From positions 78,243,001-78,307,000 of the forward strand of contig NC_088913.1 in assembly GCF_963576675.1 (NCBI RefSeq): 64,000 bases of DNA, in the 5' to 3' direction. The stretch's first letter is position 1, and each line of letters opens with the position of its first letter. Source of the DNA: Euphorbia lathyris (lineage: Eukaryota > Streptophyta > Magnoliopsida > Malpighiales > Euphorbiaceae). This document shows, piece by piece, positions 22,406 through 34,662 of the stretch. Position numbers and translations under genes: made by a program. The notes below the pieces were generated by a model, which saw only the letters and a list, made by a program, of their open reading frames with translations, did no database searches and was not told where the DNA came from.

Positions 22406-23706
22406 ATTACATAGAGTTTTGCCACCCCCCTTCTCTCAAATCCTAGATCCACCATTGTTCGACTGGGCTCGACTCTGGACATTAAATTCGGTTTGAAAGC
22501 TCGTTTAATTAGTCATGCACTCAAATTTTCAACTAGTAACAACAAAGAAGGCCATAAAAAAAACACTTTCATGTTTAGGCTCTTACTCTTCCCTTGTCTG
22601 AATATTAGGCTCTTACTCTTTCATGTTTATTTTTTAAATTACTTGTCTCGTGTGATTACCTTAACGAGTATACTATCCCATACATATCCCATTTAAATTA
22701 CTTGTCTCGTGTCAAATTTTTAAACATTGAGAATTAAGGGCTAGATTTTTGAAGAGACTTATTTTATATGTAAAATTCATTTCCAATCCTTTACACATAA
22801 AACAGAGGGAAATTGTTTGGTGTAATTTAAATTTTATTCTATAGTTAAATTTATTTAATCAATTTCATCTTTCAATAAAATAAAAATAAAAATAAAAGTT
22901 AAAAAGAATAAAAAAAGAATATAAAAAAAGAATATAAAAACAGAAAAAAGAAAAGAAAAAGAGAAAGAAAAAGGCAAAATATGTGTAAATATGTGCAAAT
23001 TTTTAGCAATCCCGACCAGCAACTTCGGCGATGAAATCCGGTATCAACTCGAAGGCAATTTGATTCGATTCCAAAGCCGTTTGAAAGTCCAAGATCTTAG
23101 CTTTCAAACCACACTTAATGGGCATCAAACAGACTCATATTGAAGAATAGAGACTCCATCAAAGATTACTACCACCTGGAAATTTGGAAAAAATACAGCA
23201 AACAGACCATGAAGGAATTTCATGCTCATCCGTTTTGTTTAGGTTTAAATACACCTACGATCTTCCCTTAACCCATGGAAGATAATGGACATGATGGAGA
23301 AGAAAAATAAGGTTGATTGCTAAAAAGCTATAAATATAGCTCAATTCCTAATTCAAAAAACCCAACCAATCAAACCCCCAACAAAAATCAACAAAAATAA
23401 TTTTTATCAAATCAATATTTCGGATCAATTCAACATATATTATCAATTTTTTTTCTCTCAAATTTGTCCTTTTTAGTTCTAATTTAGTAACTTTTAGCCT
23501 ACTTTGCCTAATCGAGTCCCAAATTCTCTTATTTTACTCAATCAAATTTGAATCCAATTTTTACTTTACCTCTTAGTTTAATCATTACCAACATTTTCCA
23601 GTCATCAATTCGAGCTCTCTTAGTCTAAATTAAAATCGACCATTGTCATCTCCCTCAAAAGCTTTAAGAATTGTTTTGAAACCAAGATGATTGAAATCCA
23701 ATTTTC
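22406..23706. other. Noncoding spacer before copia A
   Basis: The first part (about 22440-22720) is a diverged copy of 63040-63300 (shared AAAGCTCGTTTAATTAGTCA and AAAGAAGGCCATAAAAAA). Then comes a purine-rich low-complexity tract (22866-22980). The rest, to 23706, looks single-copy within the window. No gene is supported. Confidence 0.5.
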
Positions 23707-23976
23707 TGTTGGCTTAATCGTGTTTGTTGTTAAACAACACGTTTTTATTATCTGCTCTATTTTATAGGAGGTTTAGTTAGTGGAGCTTTCTGGAATTTGT
23801 AGTGGTTAAGAGAATGTGGTTTAGTTGTTTAGTTTAGTGGAAGTTGTTCTTATTTTAATGTTTGCCATTATCTTGTACTTGGCCTATATAATGGCCTTTT
23901 ATTTTTGAATTCAATTAGACTTTGCAGCAGCAAACACTTACTCTCTTTTATTTATTTTAATTCGTGTTTGTTATCA
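23707..23976 (+). repeat. 5' LTR of copia A
   Basis: A 270-bp LTR with TG...CA termini and a TATA-like CCTATATAATGG near 23882. It is followed one base later by the tRNA-Met primer site. Confidence 0.88.
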
Positions 23977-24045
23977 GTGGTATCAGAGAAGGTTATCTTT
24001 TAAGAAAGAGAAAAAAAATACGCGAGGCAGAAACGAAATTGTTCT

Positions 24046-27000
24046 ATGGCATCAGATTCAAATTTGGTTCAAGTTGTCATTATGATCATTGGAGCATGTT
24101 AATGGAAAATTTCCTACGATCAAAGGAATATTGGCCAGTTATCGAATATGGTATGCAAGAGCTGGCTGCAAATACGAATGTAACAGAAGCACAGAAGACG
24201 GAGGTTGAAGCTCGAAAACTGAAGGACCTGAAAGCAAAAAATTACCTTTTTCAGGCAATCCATCGGTCAATCCTGGAAACAATTCTTTGCAAAGAAACTT
24301 CTAAGGATATTTGGGACTCTATGAAGCAAAAGTATCAAGGCTCTGTCAGAGTGAAGCGTGCTCAACTTCAGTCTTTGAGAAAGGACTTTGAAACCCTAGC
24401 AATGAAGGATGGAGAATCAGTGACCAGATATTGTGCCAGAACGTTGGCGATCAGCAACAAGATGCGATTCCATAGTGAAAAATGAATGATGTTACTATTG
24501 TAGAAAAGATTTTGCGCTCTCTGACATCAAATTTCAATTATGTTGTTTGCTCAATCGAAGAATTAAAAGACATAGATGAACTTTCTCTCGATCAATTGCA
24601 AAGTTCATTGTTGGTCCATGAACAAAAGATGAACAGAAGTTCAACCATAGAAGAGCAAGCGTTGAAGGCCACTACCAATACCAATACTCACAACTATAGA
24701 GGAAGGGGTAGAGGTAGAGGTAGAGGCAGAGGAAGGGGAGACCGAGGAAGCAGAGATGACAAGAAGTTCCATAGAGAAGGCAGAGGTAGAGGACGTGATA
24801 CTGAAAAATCCAAGGTGGAGTGCTTCAGATGCCATAACTATGGTCACTATGCATCTGACTGTTACACAAGATTGCCTAATGTCAGAGAGAAGGGAGAGAC
24901 TTCAAATTTTGCTGAAAAGACAGAAGTAGAGACATTGTTGATGGCTGTTCAAGGGGAAAATAAAGCCGAGTCAGAAATCTGGTATGTGGATATAGGTTGC
25001 AGCAATCATATGAGTGGAAGTAAGTCTTCATTTTCTTATTTAAATGAAAATTTTCATTTCACTATGAGTTTTGGTGATAATTCTACTGTGGAAGTGATGG
25101 GAAAAGGAGATATTAAAATAAAAACCAAGAATGGTTTTGTTGAGATAATCTCTAATGTGTTGTATGTTCCTACTCTAAAAACCAATTTATTGAGTGCTGG
25201 TCAATTGAAAATATTCAATCTTGTTTATTGGTTGAAAATAAGGAACCATCCTGGTTGTGGCACTTTCGGTATGGTCATTTGAGTTTCAGTGGATTAAAAA
25301 CTCTCAATCAAAAGAACATGGTGATTGGTCTACCTCAAATCACTCCTCCTGATAAAGTCTGTGAAGAATGTGTTGTTGGCAAACAACAACGTTCTCAATT
25401 TCCTAACGGAAAGTCGTGGAGAGCAAAGCATGTCTTGGAGCTGGTGCATTCTGATATTTGCGGTCCAATAAACCCATCTTCTAATGGAGGTAAAAGATAC
25501 TTAATTACCTTCACTGGTGATTTCTCTAGAAAAACTTGAGTTTATTTTTTGCAGTACAAATCAGAAGCCTTCTCTACATTTAAGACTTTTAAAGCCTATG
25601 TGGAAAATGAAGCAGGAAAAAACATCAAAACTCTTCGTACAGATCGAGGAGGTGAATATTGCTCCAAAGCATTTGGAGAGTTCTGTGCAGAATATGGAAT
25701 TAGAAGAGAATTGACAGCTGCATATACACCACAACAAAATGGTGTATCCGAAAGGAAAAATAGAACCATCCTAACATGTTGAGAAGCTTGTTAGCAAAAG
25801 GGAGAATTCCAAAAAATTTCTGGCCAGAAGCAGTAAACTGGAGTGTCCATATTCTGAATAGAAGTCCCACTTTTGCTGTTCAAAACATGACACCAGAAGA
25901 GGCATGGAGTAGGAGAAAACCAACTGTAGATCATTTCAGAGTTTTCGGATGTATTGCTTATGCACATGTCCCAGATGAAAAGAGGAAGAAACTTGATGAC
26001 AAGGCTGAAAAATGTGTGTTTCTTGGAGTAAGTGAAACTTCTAAGGCCTATAAATTATTTAATCCTCTAACAAAAAAGATTGTGATCAGTAGGGATGTAG
26101 TTTTTGATGAGGAAAACACATGGGATTGGAATAGGTAGCAGCCTACCCTTGTGATTTTTGATAATGATATTGAGCAAGAGAAGACTCCAGCACCATGCAT
26201 GCCTGAAAATTCACCAATGACGCCTGATAATTCACCAATTTCAGCTAGGACTATGCCTGGAAATTCACCAATTTCAGCTAGGACTATGCCTGAAAATTCA
26301 CCAATTTCAGACAGAACTTCACCAACTGGTGAATGAAGAAGCAGCGCAATCCTCCCAACGTATTAAAAGAAGGGCTGTCTGGATGGAGGATTATGAGGTT
26401 ACTGGAATTTCAGATCCTGTTACTCACTTTGCTTTGTTTGCGGATTGTGATCCTACAACTTTTCAAAGTGTTGTTAAAGAACAGAAATGGCGGAAAGCAA
26501 TGAATGAAGAAATTGATGTTATTGAGAGAAATGATACATGGGAGCTATGCGACCTTCCAAAGGGAGTTAACACCATAGGCGTAAAGTGGGTCTTCAAAAC
26601 AAAGTTGAAAGGAAATGGTGAGATTGACAAGTACAAAGCACGTTTAGTGGCGAAGGGTACAAACAACAATATGGGATCGATTATACGGAAGTATTTTCTC
26701 CCGTTGCAAGGCACGATACAATCAGATTGGTGGTTTCTATAGCTGCACAAAATTCATGGCCTATTTTTCAACTAGATGTAAAATCTGCATTCTTGCATGG
26801 ATTCTTGGATGAACATGTATATGTTGAACAACCCCCTGGTTATATCAAATATGGAAATGAGCATAAAGTTTACAAATTGAAAAAGGCTCTCTACGGACTA
26901 AAGCAAGCCCCACGAGCTTGGTATAGTCGTATTGAATCTTATTTTCTTAAAGCTGGTTTTTCGAAATGCCCTTATGAACATACCCTCTTTGTCAAGGGTG

Positions 27001-27998
27001 GAGATAATGGAAAAATGCTCATTGTGTCTTTGTATGTTGATGATCTCATATTTACTGGAAACTGTGATGTCATGTTTCAAGAATTTAAGAAATCTATTAT
27101 GGATGAGTTTGAAATGTCTGATCTAGGTATGATGCATTATTTTCTTGGCATAGAAGTGGTACAATCAGATGGTGGAATTTTTCTATCCCAAAAGAAATAT
27201 GTAGGTGAAATTTTGGACAGGTTTAAGATGCAAGATTGCAATCCTGTAAACACTCCAATGGATTCTAGCTTGAAGTTACACAAAGATCTTGAAGGGAAGA
27301 AAGTTGACAGCACATGTTATAAACAAATTGTAGGCAGTCTGATGTATCTAACTGCTACAAGGCCAGATATTATGTATTCTGTGAGTGTAATCAGCAGGTA
27401 TATGGAGAATCTCTCACATTTGCATCTATTCGCTGCTAAGAGGATCCTTCGTTATTTGCAAGGAACAAGGGACTTTGGACTGTTTTACAAGAAGGGTTAC
27501 ACGTCCAAGTTATTGGGATTTACTGACAATGATTATGCAGGAGATCAATATGATAAGAAGAGCACTTCTGGTTATGTGTTTAAGTATGGGACAGCTGCAA
27601 TTTCATGGTCTTCTAAGAAGCAATCAATTGTCACTTTATCAAGTACTGAGGCTGAGTTTGTCGCTGCAACAGCTTGTGCTTGTCAAGCAATTTGGTTAAG
27701 GAGAATTCTTGGGGAACTGAAATTCACACAACCAGCAGCTACTACCATTTATTGTGATAACAGTTCTGCAATTAAACTCTCTAAACATCCTATGCTACAT
27801 GAAAGATCCAAACACATTGATGTGAAAGTGTATTTCTTGAGAGATCTTGATAATGATGGAGAGATTAAATTAATCTACTGCAGAAGCGAAGAGCAGGTTG
27901 CTGACATATTCACCAAAGCCCTCAAGAAGGAGTCTTTCATGAAGCTAAGAAGGTTGCTAGGTGTTTGCAACTTGAATGAGTCCAACACCTTAAACTGA
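24046..27998 (+). pseudogene. Copia A gag-pol, multiply broken
   Basis: The polyprotein order is Gag (DHWSMLMENFLRSKEYW), an RG-rich stretch, a CCHC knuckle (CFRCHNYGHYASDC), protease, GAG-pre-integrase (WLWHFRYGH), integrase (VHSDICGPI, RTDRGGEY, NGVSERKNRT), reverse transcriptase with YVDDLIFTG, and RNase H (STEAEF, YCDNSSAI). Lesions include frame changes near 24075 and 24480, a deletion near 25215 between protease and integrase, a stop at 25537, a one-base loss near 25770, a stop at 26136, and frame changes near 26334 and 26660. The protease reads DIG where the family has DSG or DNG. The last frame, 26727-27998, is clean over most of RT and all of RNase H. A repeated segment (NSPISARTMP) lies at 26200-26330. 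Confidence 0.9.
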
Positions 27999-28029
27999 AT
28001 GTTAGCAAACATTAGTTTAAGGGAGGGTT

Positions 28030-28161
28030 TATTGGCTTAATCGTGTTTGTTGTTAAACAACACGTTTTTATTCTCTACTATATTTTATAGGAGTTTTAGT
28101 TAGTGGAGCTTTCTAGAATTTGTAGTGGAAGTTGTTCCTATTTTAACGTTTGCCATTATCT
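28030..28161 (+). repeat. 3' LTR of copia A, first part
   Basis: It matches the 5' LTR from its start up to GCCATTATCTTG, where copia B begins. The first dinucleotide is TA rather than TG. The rest of the LTR resumes at 32693. Confidence 0.85.
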
Positions 28162-28480
28162 TGTTGGAATTAATCTAAACATTTTATTTGCTTTATTTGT
28201 TTTAAATTGCATTTGAATAAATCAACCAGCCTTGCTTGTTTATAGCAACAGGAACAAGTCAAAGGTAGTAGTAGTTTGTTTGGAATCTGATGGATTAAAG
28301 AGTGGAGAAAAAACAGGATCGTTGACCTGGTTTTTAGCTACCAACTTAGTAGATCAGTTGGGTTTAAATACTGTATGTAATTCCTTTTGAGAGTAACACT
28401 CTTACGTATTGTATTAATCCTAAAGCAATTAAATCAGTAAGTTACAGTTTCTTTCTTAGTTAAACTCTGTCTTTCATCCA
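28162..28480 (+). repeat. 5' LTR of copia B
   Basis: About 319 bp with TG...CA termini, ending 5 bases before the primer site. Its right boundary is inferred from the primer site because the partner LTR is missing. Confidence 0.7.
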
Positions 28481-28518
28481 ATATCTGGTATTAGAGCTTC
28501 ACATCCTGCTAAGTAACG

Positions 28519-31500
28519 ATGGAGAGCAGTAAAGGCAAAGAAAGTTCGTTTGGTCTAAGCTATCCAATGCTGACAAAAACAAATTATACAGCATGGGCTA
28601 TAAAAATGAAAGTGTTTATGCAAGCCCATGGTGTGTGGGAGGCTATCGAGCCTAAGGATCCCAAGATTGTTTGTGAAGATAAGGTAGACAAACGGGCACT
28701 GGCCATCATCTATCAAGGGATCGCTGAAGATTTCTTACTGTCAATCGCAGATAAAAGGACATCCAAAGCAGCATGGGAAGCGATCAAGACAGCACATTTG
28801 GGTGCAGACAAACTAAAGAAAGCTAAGGCTCAAACACTCAGGTACGAGTTTGAGTCACTCACTATGAAAGAAACAGAACAGCTAGATGATTTCTGTATGA
28901 AGTTGAGCAGCCTGGTGACAAACATACGGGCTTTAGGAGAGACGATTGAAGAGGCGTATGTCGTCAAGAAAATTTTGAGATCAGTGCCTGCAAAATTCTT
29001 GCAAATTGCTTCAGCCATTGAGCAATTCGGGAATTTGGAGACGATGTCTGTAGAAGAAATTGTAGGGTCTCTCAAGGCTCATGAGGAGAGACTACGCGGG
29101 CAACCTGAAACAAATGGTGGACAACAACAACTCCTGCTCACAGAAGAAGAGTGGTCAAGACGTGAAGGCAGCAAAGAGAAACTTCTGCTCACAAGAGATG
29201 AGTGGTTGAAAAGAACAAACAAGGGAGGAACTAGTGGCAACAGTGATTATCATAGCAAAGATGGTCGTGTGGTTCGTGATAGAAGCAAAGTAAAATGTTT
29301 TAACTGTCACAACTATGGGCATTTTACTGCAGAGTGCCGTAAACCAAAGCGAGACAGAGAATACAAAGCTGAGGTAAACTTAGCTCAGATCAAAGATGAT
29401 GAGCCTGCACTACTGGTGGCTGAGTATGAGAGTGGTGCAGATGGACAGATAGCGTTGTACACTGCTGGGAATGTTGAGAAATCAACTGGCATGAGTAAAG
29501 AAAGTGAAGTCAATATGTGGTATCTCGATAACGGCGCCAGCAACCATATGACTGGGCACCGTGAAAAATTTAAGGAGTTGGACGAGACCGTCACAGGCCA
29601 AGTCAAATTTGGAGATGGATCCCTGGTGCATATTAAGGGAAAAGGGTTAATATCGATGGCATGTAAAAATGGAGAAGAGCGAGAACTAAAGGAGGTGTAT
29701 TATATACCCACACTCTGAAGCAACATAATCAGTTTGGGACAGCTATCAGAGGAAGGAAACAAAGTCGTTCTTGTTGGTGATCTTTTGTGGGTGTATGATG
29801 AAAGGGGAAAGCTACTTATGAAAGTCAAGAGAGCCTCAAATAGACTATACAAACTCCGCATACAAGAAACTAGAGGAGCATGCCTGCTGACCAAGACAGA
29901 AGAAGAAGCTTGGTTGTGGCACATTCGGTTCGGTCACGTGAACTTTCCAGCGATACAGTTGATGCAAAAGAATCAGATGGTACATGGCTTGCCAAACTTG
30001 ATCCAGCCTAAGGAAATATGCAGTGGTTGTCTCCTATCTAAGCAAGCACGTAAGCCCTTCCATTCTCAATCTAATTTTACTGCTAAGATAGCTTTAGAAT
30101 TGATACATGGGGATCTTTGTGGCCCTATATCTCATGTCACACCAGTTGGGAACAAATATTTCATGTTATTAGTTGATGATCATACTCGTATGATGTGGGT
30201 ATATATGATTAAAACTAAAGATGAAGCATTATCAGTGTTCAAGAGATTTAAGGCACTGGTAGAAAAAGATGGTACAAAACAGGGAATACAAGTGTTTCGA
30301 ACAGATAGGGGCAGAGAATTTTGTTCAAATGAGTTTAACAAATTTTGTGAAGATACAGGAATACTAAGACACTACACAGCGCCGTATTCTCCATAACAAA
30401 ACGGTGTGGTAGAACGACAAAACAGAACGGTGGTAGCCATGGGAAGGAGCATGCTAAAAGAGAGAAAAGTTCCACCACAAATGTGGGGAGAAGCAATAAG
30501 ACACGCTGTGTACGTGCTGAACAGGTTGCCCACTCGCTCTCTGTCAGGAATGACTCCATATGAGGCTTAGTTCGGTAAGAAACCCTACGTTGATTATCTA
30601 CGTGTTTTCGGATGCATTGCTCATATGAAAATTCCTAGTGTTCATGTAAGGAAACTAGACGACAGGAGTGAACAGGTTGTGCACTTTGGAAGGGAACCAG
30701 GTACTAAGGCTTATAGACTATACGATCCAAGCACATGCACTGTGCACGTAAGTCGCGATGTTATGTTTGAAGAAGCAAAAGGCTGGCCTTAGAACGATGC
30801 AGAGGCTGAAAAGGCTGCTTCAGGAAATTTCACAATAGTGGGGCATGCAGACGAGACACACCGAGATGGCGGTAGTTCTGAAAGTTCTGAAAGCATAGCC
30901 TTATCGACTGGAGAAACTATGGAGTCAATGCCTCAATCACAGAGGACAAGCAACGGATCAGGATCAAACTCGAATCTGGTCACATCACAGTCAAGGGAAT
31001 CAGTTATGCACAATACTGAGGAAAGTGAGGAAAGCAGGTCTGAGACGTCTAGCAACAACAATGAGCCAAGAAGATTCAGACGCCTCAGCGATATATATGA
31101 TCACACTGAAGAAACTGAACTGGCGAAAGAATTACTGCTACTAGGCATTGATGAACAAGCTGTGAAGAATAAAGTTTGGAAGGTGGCAATGCAAAGTGAA
31201 ATCGATGCTATAGAGAAGAACAAGACTTGGGTGCTGACTGACTTGCCAAAGGGACATAAAGCCATTGATTTAAAGTGGGTATTTAAAATTAAGAAAGATA
31301 CAAGTGGTGAGATTATCAAACATAAGGCGCGAATTGTTGCAAAGGGGTATGTTCAGAAGCATGGTATAGACTATGAGGAAGTCTTTGCTGCCGTTACAAG
31401 GCTGGAAACGGTTCGTTTACTGCTGGCGCTCGCTGCGAAAAATAATTGGAAAGTGCATCACCTTAATGTCAAGTCAGCTTTTCTAAATGGAGAGTTGCAG

Positions 31501-32670
31501 GAAGAAGTGTACGTGTCTCAGCCAAGAGGGTACGAAAAAGAAGGACAAGAATCAAAGGTGTACAGGCTATTAAAAGCGTTATACGGTCTACGCCAGGCAC
31601 CAAGAGCGTGGTACGCTCAACTGAATAAATGCCTTCAGAGACTTGGCTTTATCAAATGTCCTTTCGAACATGCTGTGTACACCATGAGGGATGGAGATGA
31701 GTCTTTGATCATTGGGGTATATGTCGATGACTTGTTGATTACTGGAACGAGTGTGTCAGCCGTAATCAAGTTTAAAGAATAGATGAACAAAGAGTTTGAC
31801 ATGAGTGATTTGGGCAAACTGTCATACTATCTTAGGCTGGAGGTTGATCAAGGTAAAGGCTATATCGAGTTAAAGCAAGCTGCATACGCTAAGAGAATAT
31901 TGGAGAAGGCAGGGATGAGTGATTGTAATCCTGTAAAGTACCCGATGGATCACAAATTACAGCTGAGCAAGGATGAAAGTGGAGTACCTGTAAATTCAAC
32001 ACAATTCAAATCGATGGTAGGAGGCTTGCGATATTTAGTACACACAAGGCCTGACATAGCTTATGCCGTTGGTGTAATCAGCAGATTCATGGAAAGACCT
32101 ACTATGCTTCACCTGAATGCAGCAAAACGAGTTCTACGTTATGTGAAAGGTACATTGAATTTTGGCTTAGTATATAAAGAAGGAAGCGGTAACTATCTAT
32201 TGTCAGGTTCCTCAGATAGTGACCTAGCTGGAAATATAGATGATCGTAAGAGTACATGTGGAATGGCCTTTTATTTAGATGATAGCCTGATCACATGGAT
32301 TTCACAGAAGCAAAGGTGTGTCGCACTGTCCTCATGTGAGGCGGAGTTCATGGCAGCAACAGCCGTTGCTTGTCAAGGAATATGGCTGCAAAGAGTTCTC
32401 AGTCAAATTTCAGATGTGAAAGCTGGTCCTGTCATGTTGTATATTGATAATAGGTCAGCTGTTGATCTAGCAAAGAATCCAGTGTTTCACGGGAGGAGTA
32501 AACACATAGATGTCCGATATCACTTCATTCGAGAATGCGTAGAACAAGGTTTGATTGTCATTAAGCATGTGAGCACAAATGAGCAGAAGGCGGATATATT
32601 GACCAAGGCGTTGTCTGCAATAAAGTTCGAGAAGATGCGGAATCTACTGGGAGTTAAAGAGCTTCACTGA
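28519..32670 (+). pseudogene. Copia B gag-pol, one frame with five stop codons
   Basis: A single uninterrupted frame of 1,384 codons apart from stops at 29716, 30394, 30568, 30790 and 31780; no indel frameshift was found. Domains in order: Gag (MLTKTNYTAWAIKMKVFMQA), CCHC knuckle (CFNCHNYGHFTAEC), protease (YLDNGASNHMTG), GAG-pre-integrase (WLWHIRFGH), integrase (IHGDLCGPI, RTDRGREF, VVERQNRT), reverse transcriptase (YVDDLLITG) and RNase H (CEAEFMAAT, YIDNRSAV, KADILTKAL). The first stop lies just after protease and the next three in or after integrase. With all indels absent, decay here has been by point change only. Confidence 0.9.
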
Positions 32671-32692
32671 GTTTAGATTAAGGGGGAATAAT

Positions 32693-32797
32693 GTACTTGG
32701 CCTATATAATAGCCTTTTATTTTTTGAATTAAATCAGAGTTTTTGCAGTAGCAAACACTTACTCTCTTTTTATTATTTTAATTCCTGTTTGTTATCA
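32693..32797 (+). repeat. 3' LTR of copia A, second part
   Basis: It continues the LTR cut at 28161, from ACTTGGCCTATATAA to the end at TTATCA, matching 23877-23976 with few changes. Confidence 0.85.
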
Positions 32798-33920
32798 TAA
32801 TCACTTATTAAAAAATAATGCTTGTGAGATTTACGACCCAGTTAGAGGTGCCATTACAATTGTCCAGATGAATCAAAACAGATTGTTTCCATTAAAAATT
32901 GAAAATATTCAATCTTGTTTATTGGTTGAAAATAAGGAACGATCCTGGTTGTGGCACTTTCGGTATGGTCATTTGAGTTTCAGTGGATTAAAAACTCTCA
33001 ATCAAAAGAACGTGGTGATTGGTCTATCTCAAATCACTCCTCCAAATAAAGTATGTGAAGAATGTGTTGTTGGCAAACAACAACGTTCTCAATTTCCTAA
33101 AGGAAAGTCATGGAGAGCAAAGGATGTCTTGGAACTGGTGCATTCTGATATTTGCGGTCCAATAAACCCATCTTCTAATGGAGGTAAAAGATACTTAATT
33201 ACCTTCACTGATAATTTCTCTGGCAAAACTTGTTTATTTTTTGCAGGACAAATCAGAAGCTTTCTCTATATTTAAGACTTTTAAAGCTCTTCCTACAGAT
33301 GAGGAGGTGAATATTGCTCCAAAGAATTTAGAGAGTTCTGTGCAAAATATGGAATTAGAAGAGAATTGACAACTGCATATACACCACAACAAAATGGTGT
33401 ATCTGAAAGGAAAAATAGAACCATCCTCAACATGTTGAGAAACTTGTTAGCAAAAGGGAGAATTCATAAAAATTTGTGGCCAGAAGCAGTAAACTGGAGT
33501 GTCCATATTCTGAATAGAAGTCCCACTTTTGCTGTTCAAAACATGATACCGGAAGAGGCATGGAGTAGGAGAAAACCACCTGTAGATCATTTCAGAGTTT
33601 TCAAATGTATTGCTTATGCACATGTCCCAAATGAAAAGAGGAAGAAACTTGATGACAAGGCTGAAAAATGTGTGTTTCTTGGAGTAAGTGAAACTTTTAA
33701 GGCCTATAAATTATTTAATCCTCTAACAAAAAAGATTGTGATCAGTAGGGATGTAGTTTTTGATGAGGAAAACACATAAGATTGGAATAGACAACAGCCT
33801 ACCCTTGTGATTTTTGATAATGATATTGAGCAAGAGAAGACTCCAGCACTATGCATGCCTGAAAATTCACCAATGACGCCTGAAAATTCACCAATTTCAG
33901 TTAGGACTATGCCAGGAAAT
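32798..33920 (+). mobile_element. Truncated copia fragment C, same family as A
   Basis: It begins directly at the end of the copia A 3' LTR within the GAG-pre-integrase region (NNACEIYDP) and ends after integrase in the NSP-repeat region, where it joins unit sequence at TTATGAAATCAATAAAAA. It is closely similar to 25205-26275 of A but retains bases that A lost near 25215 and 25770. It has its own defects: a deletion near 33290 in the integrase core and a stop at 33777. No LTR of its own and no target duplication are visible. Confidence 0.85.
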
Positions 33921-34568
33921 TTATGAAATCAATAAAAATATAAAAGAAAAATTAAAAAAATTATATCTTTGTATTGCTTTTATTACTTTTCTTTTCTGTA
34001 CCATATTTTAAAGCTCGACCGATCCAAGACCGTTGTTTTTATTTGTGGTTTTGTTTGTTTTGTTTGTTTTCACAATTTGATGGTGGGGTATAAAATTGAT
34101 CTAATGGTAAAAATAAACAAAGTAATGATTATTTTGTCAAAAACATGAATTAATTGAATTTAGCAAAAAGTTTTGATTTTTTTAAGCAATTTTAATTAGG
34201 TGAAATTCAATTTACTTAATTTCTATGATTGAATTTTAAAAACCATAAAACTTGCTAGTAAGTGTTGCATTTCTCTATATTAGATCAATGTAGTGTGAGA
34301 ATTCAAGTTCATATTTAGAGAATTCTTCTTTCTACCTGCTATTAAGTATTTAATTGATCAAATTCAATTATTATTGTTTTTTAATTAATTATTTTGCAGT
34401 TAACGGAATCTTTGTTGCAACACTGATATCATAATCCAAGTCAAGCTAATATTGTATAGCTAGATGATCAAACACAATTAAAGTAAACTTGTAATGAAAA
34501 TTCTCATTTTATTTAAAATATGTATTACATTATAAATTTAATTTATTTCAAGAGAAATAAGATATAGT

Positions 34569-34662
34569 CTAGCGGTGGCCAACACCAGGAGTGTGGCCAG
34601 GTGTAGTAGGCCTCATGGCATACAAATGACCTTGAGGCTCTTCTTCAGCAATTGATATATTA
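34569..34662 (-). pseudogene. CEP gene fragment (3' end only)
   Basis: The minus strand encodes IAEEEPQGHLYAMRPTTPGH, then TPGVGHR and a stop. The 5' part with signal peptide and start is missing; the junction to the GATATATTAGCTACCTGAAC block is at about 34662. The 15-mer has Thr for Ser at position 10. It cannot be secreted as a CEP by itself. Confidence 0.75.

Larger units (their letters stand above)
28162..32692 (+). mobile_element. Ty1/copia element B, nested in the copia A LTR, lacking a 3' LTR
   Basis: The 5' LTR (28162-28480) starts TGTTGGAATT and ends CATCCA. A primer-site-like TGGTATTAGAGC starts at 28486. After the coding region a polypurine tract (AAGGGGGAATAA) is followed by TGT and then directly by the interrupted host LTR (ACTTGGCCTATATAA). 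No second copy of the B LTR and no target duplication are present. The shared TGT suggests a deletion joining the first bases of the lost 3' LTR to TGT in the host. Confidence 0.85.
23707..32797 (+). mobile_element. Ty1/copia element A, with copia B nested in its 3' LTR
   Basis: 5' LTR 23707-23976 begins TGTTGGC and ends TTATCA. The primer site TGGTATCAGAG starts at 23978, complementary to initiator Met tRNA. The 3' LTR begins near 28030 after a GGGAGGG tract, is cut at 28161 by copia B, and resumes at about 32693 to end at 32797. The 3' LTR lacks about 35 bp that the 5' LTR has between two TAGTGG repeats. No matching target duplication is seen at the outer ends, so one flank has been rearranged. 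Confidence 0.9.

Noticed and set aside
23977..23990. tRNA gene at the TGGTATCAGAG sites
   Set aside because: These are retrotransposon primer-binding sites complementary to initiator tRNA-Met, found right after each 5' LTR; no cloverleaf follows.
32798..33920. Fragment C as an independent complete retrotransposon
   Set aside because: It has no LTR, primer site, polypurine tract or target duplication, and covers only the pre-integrase and integrase region.
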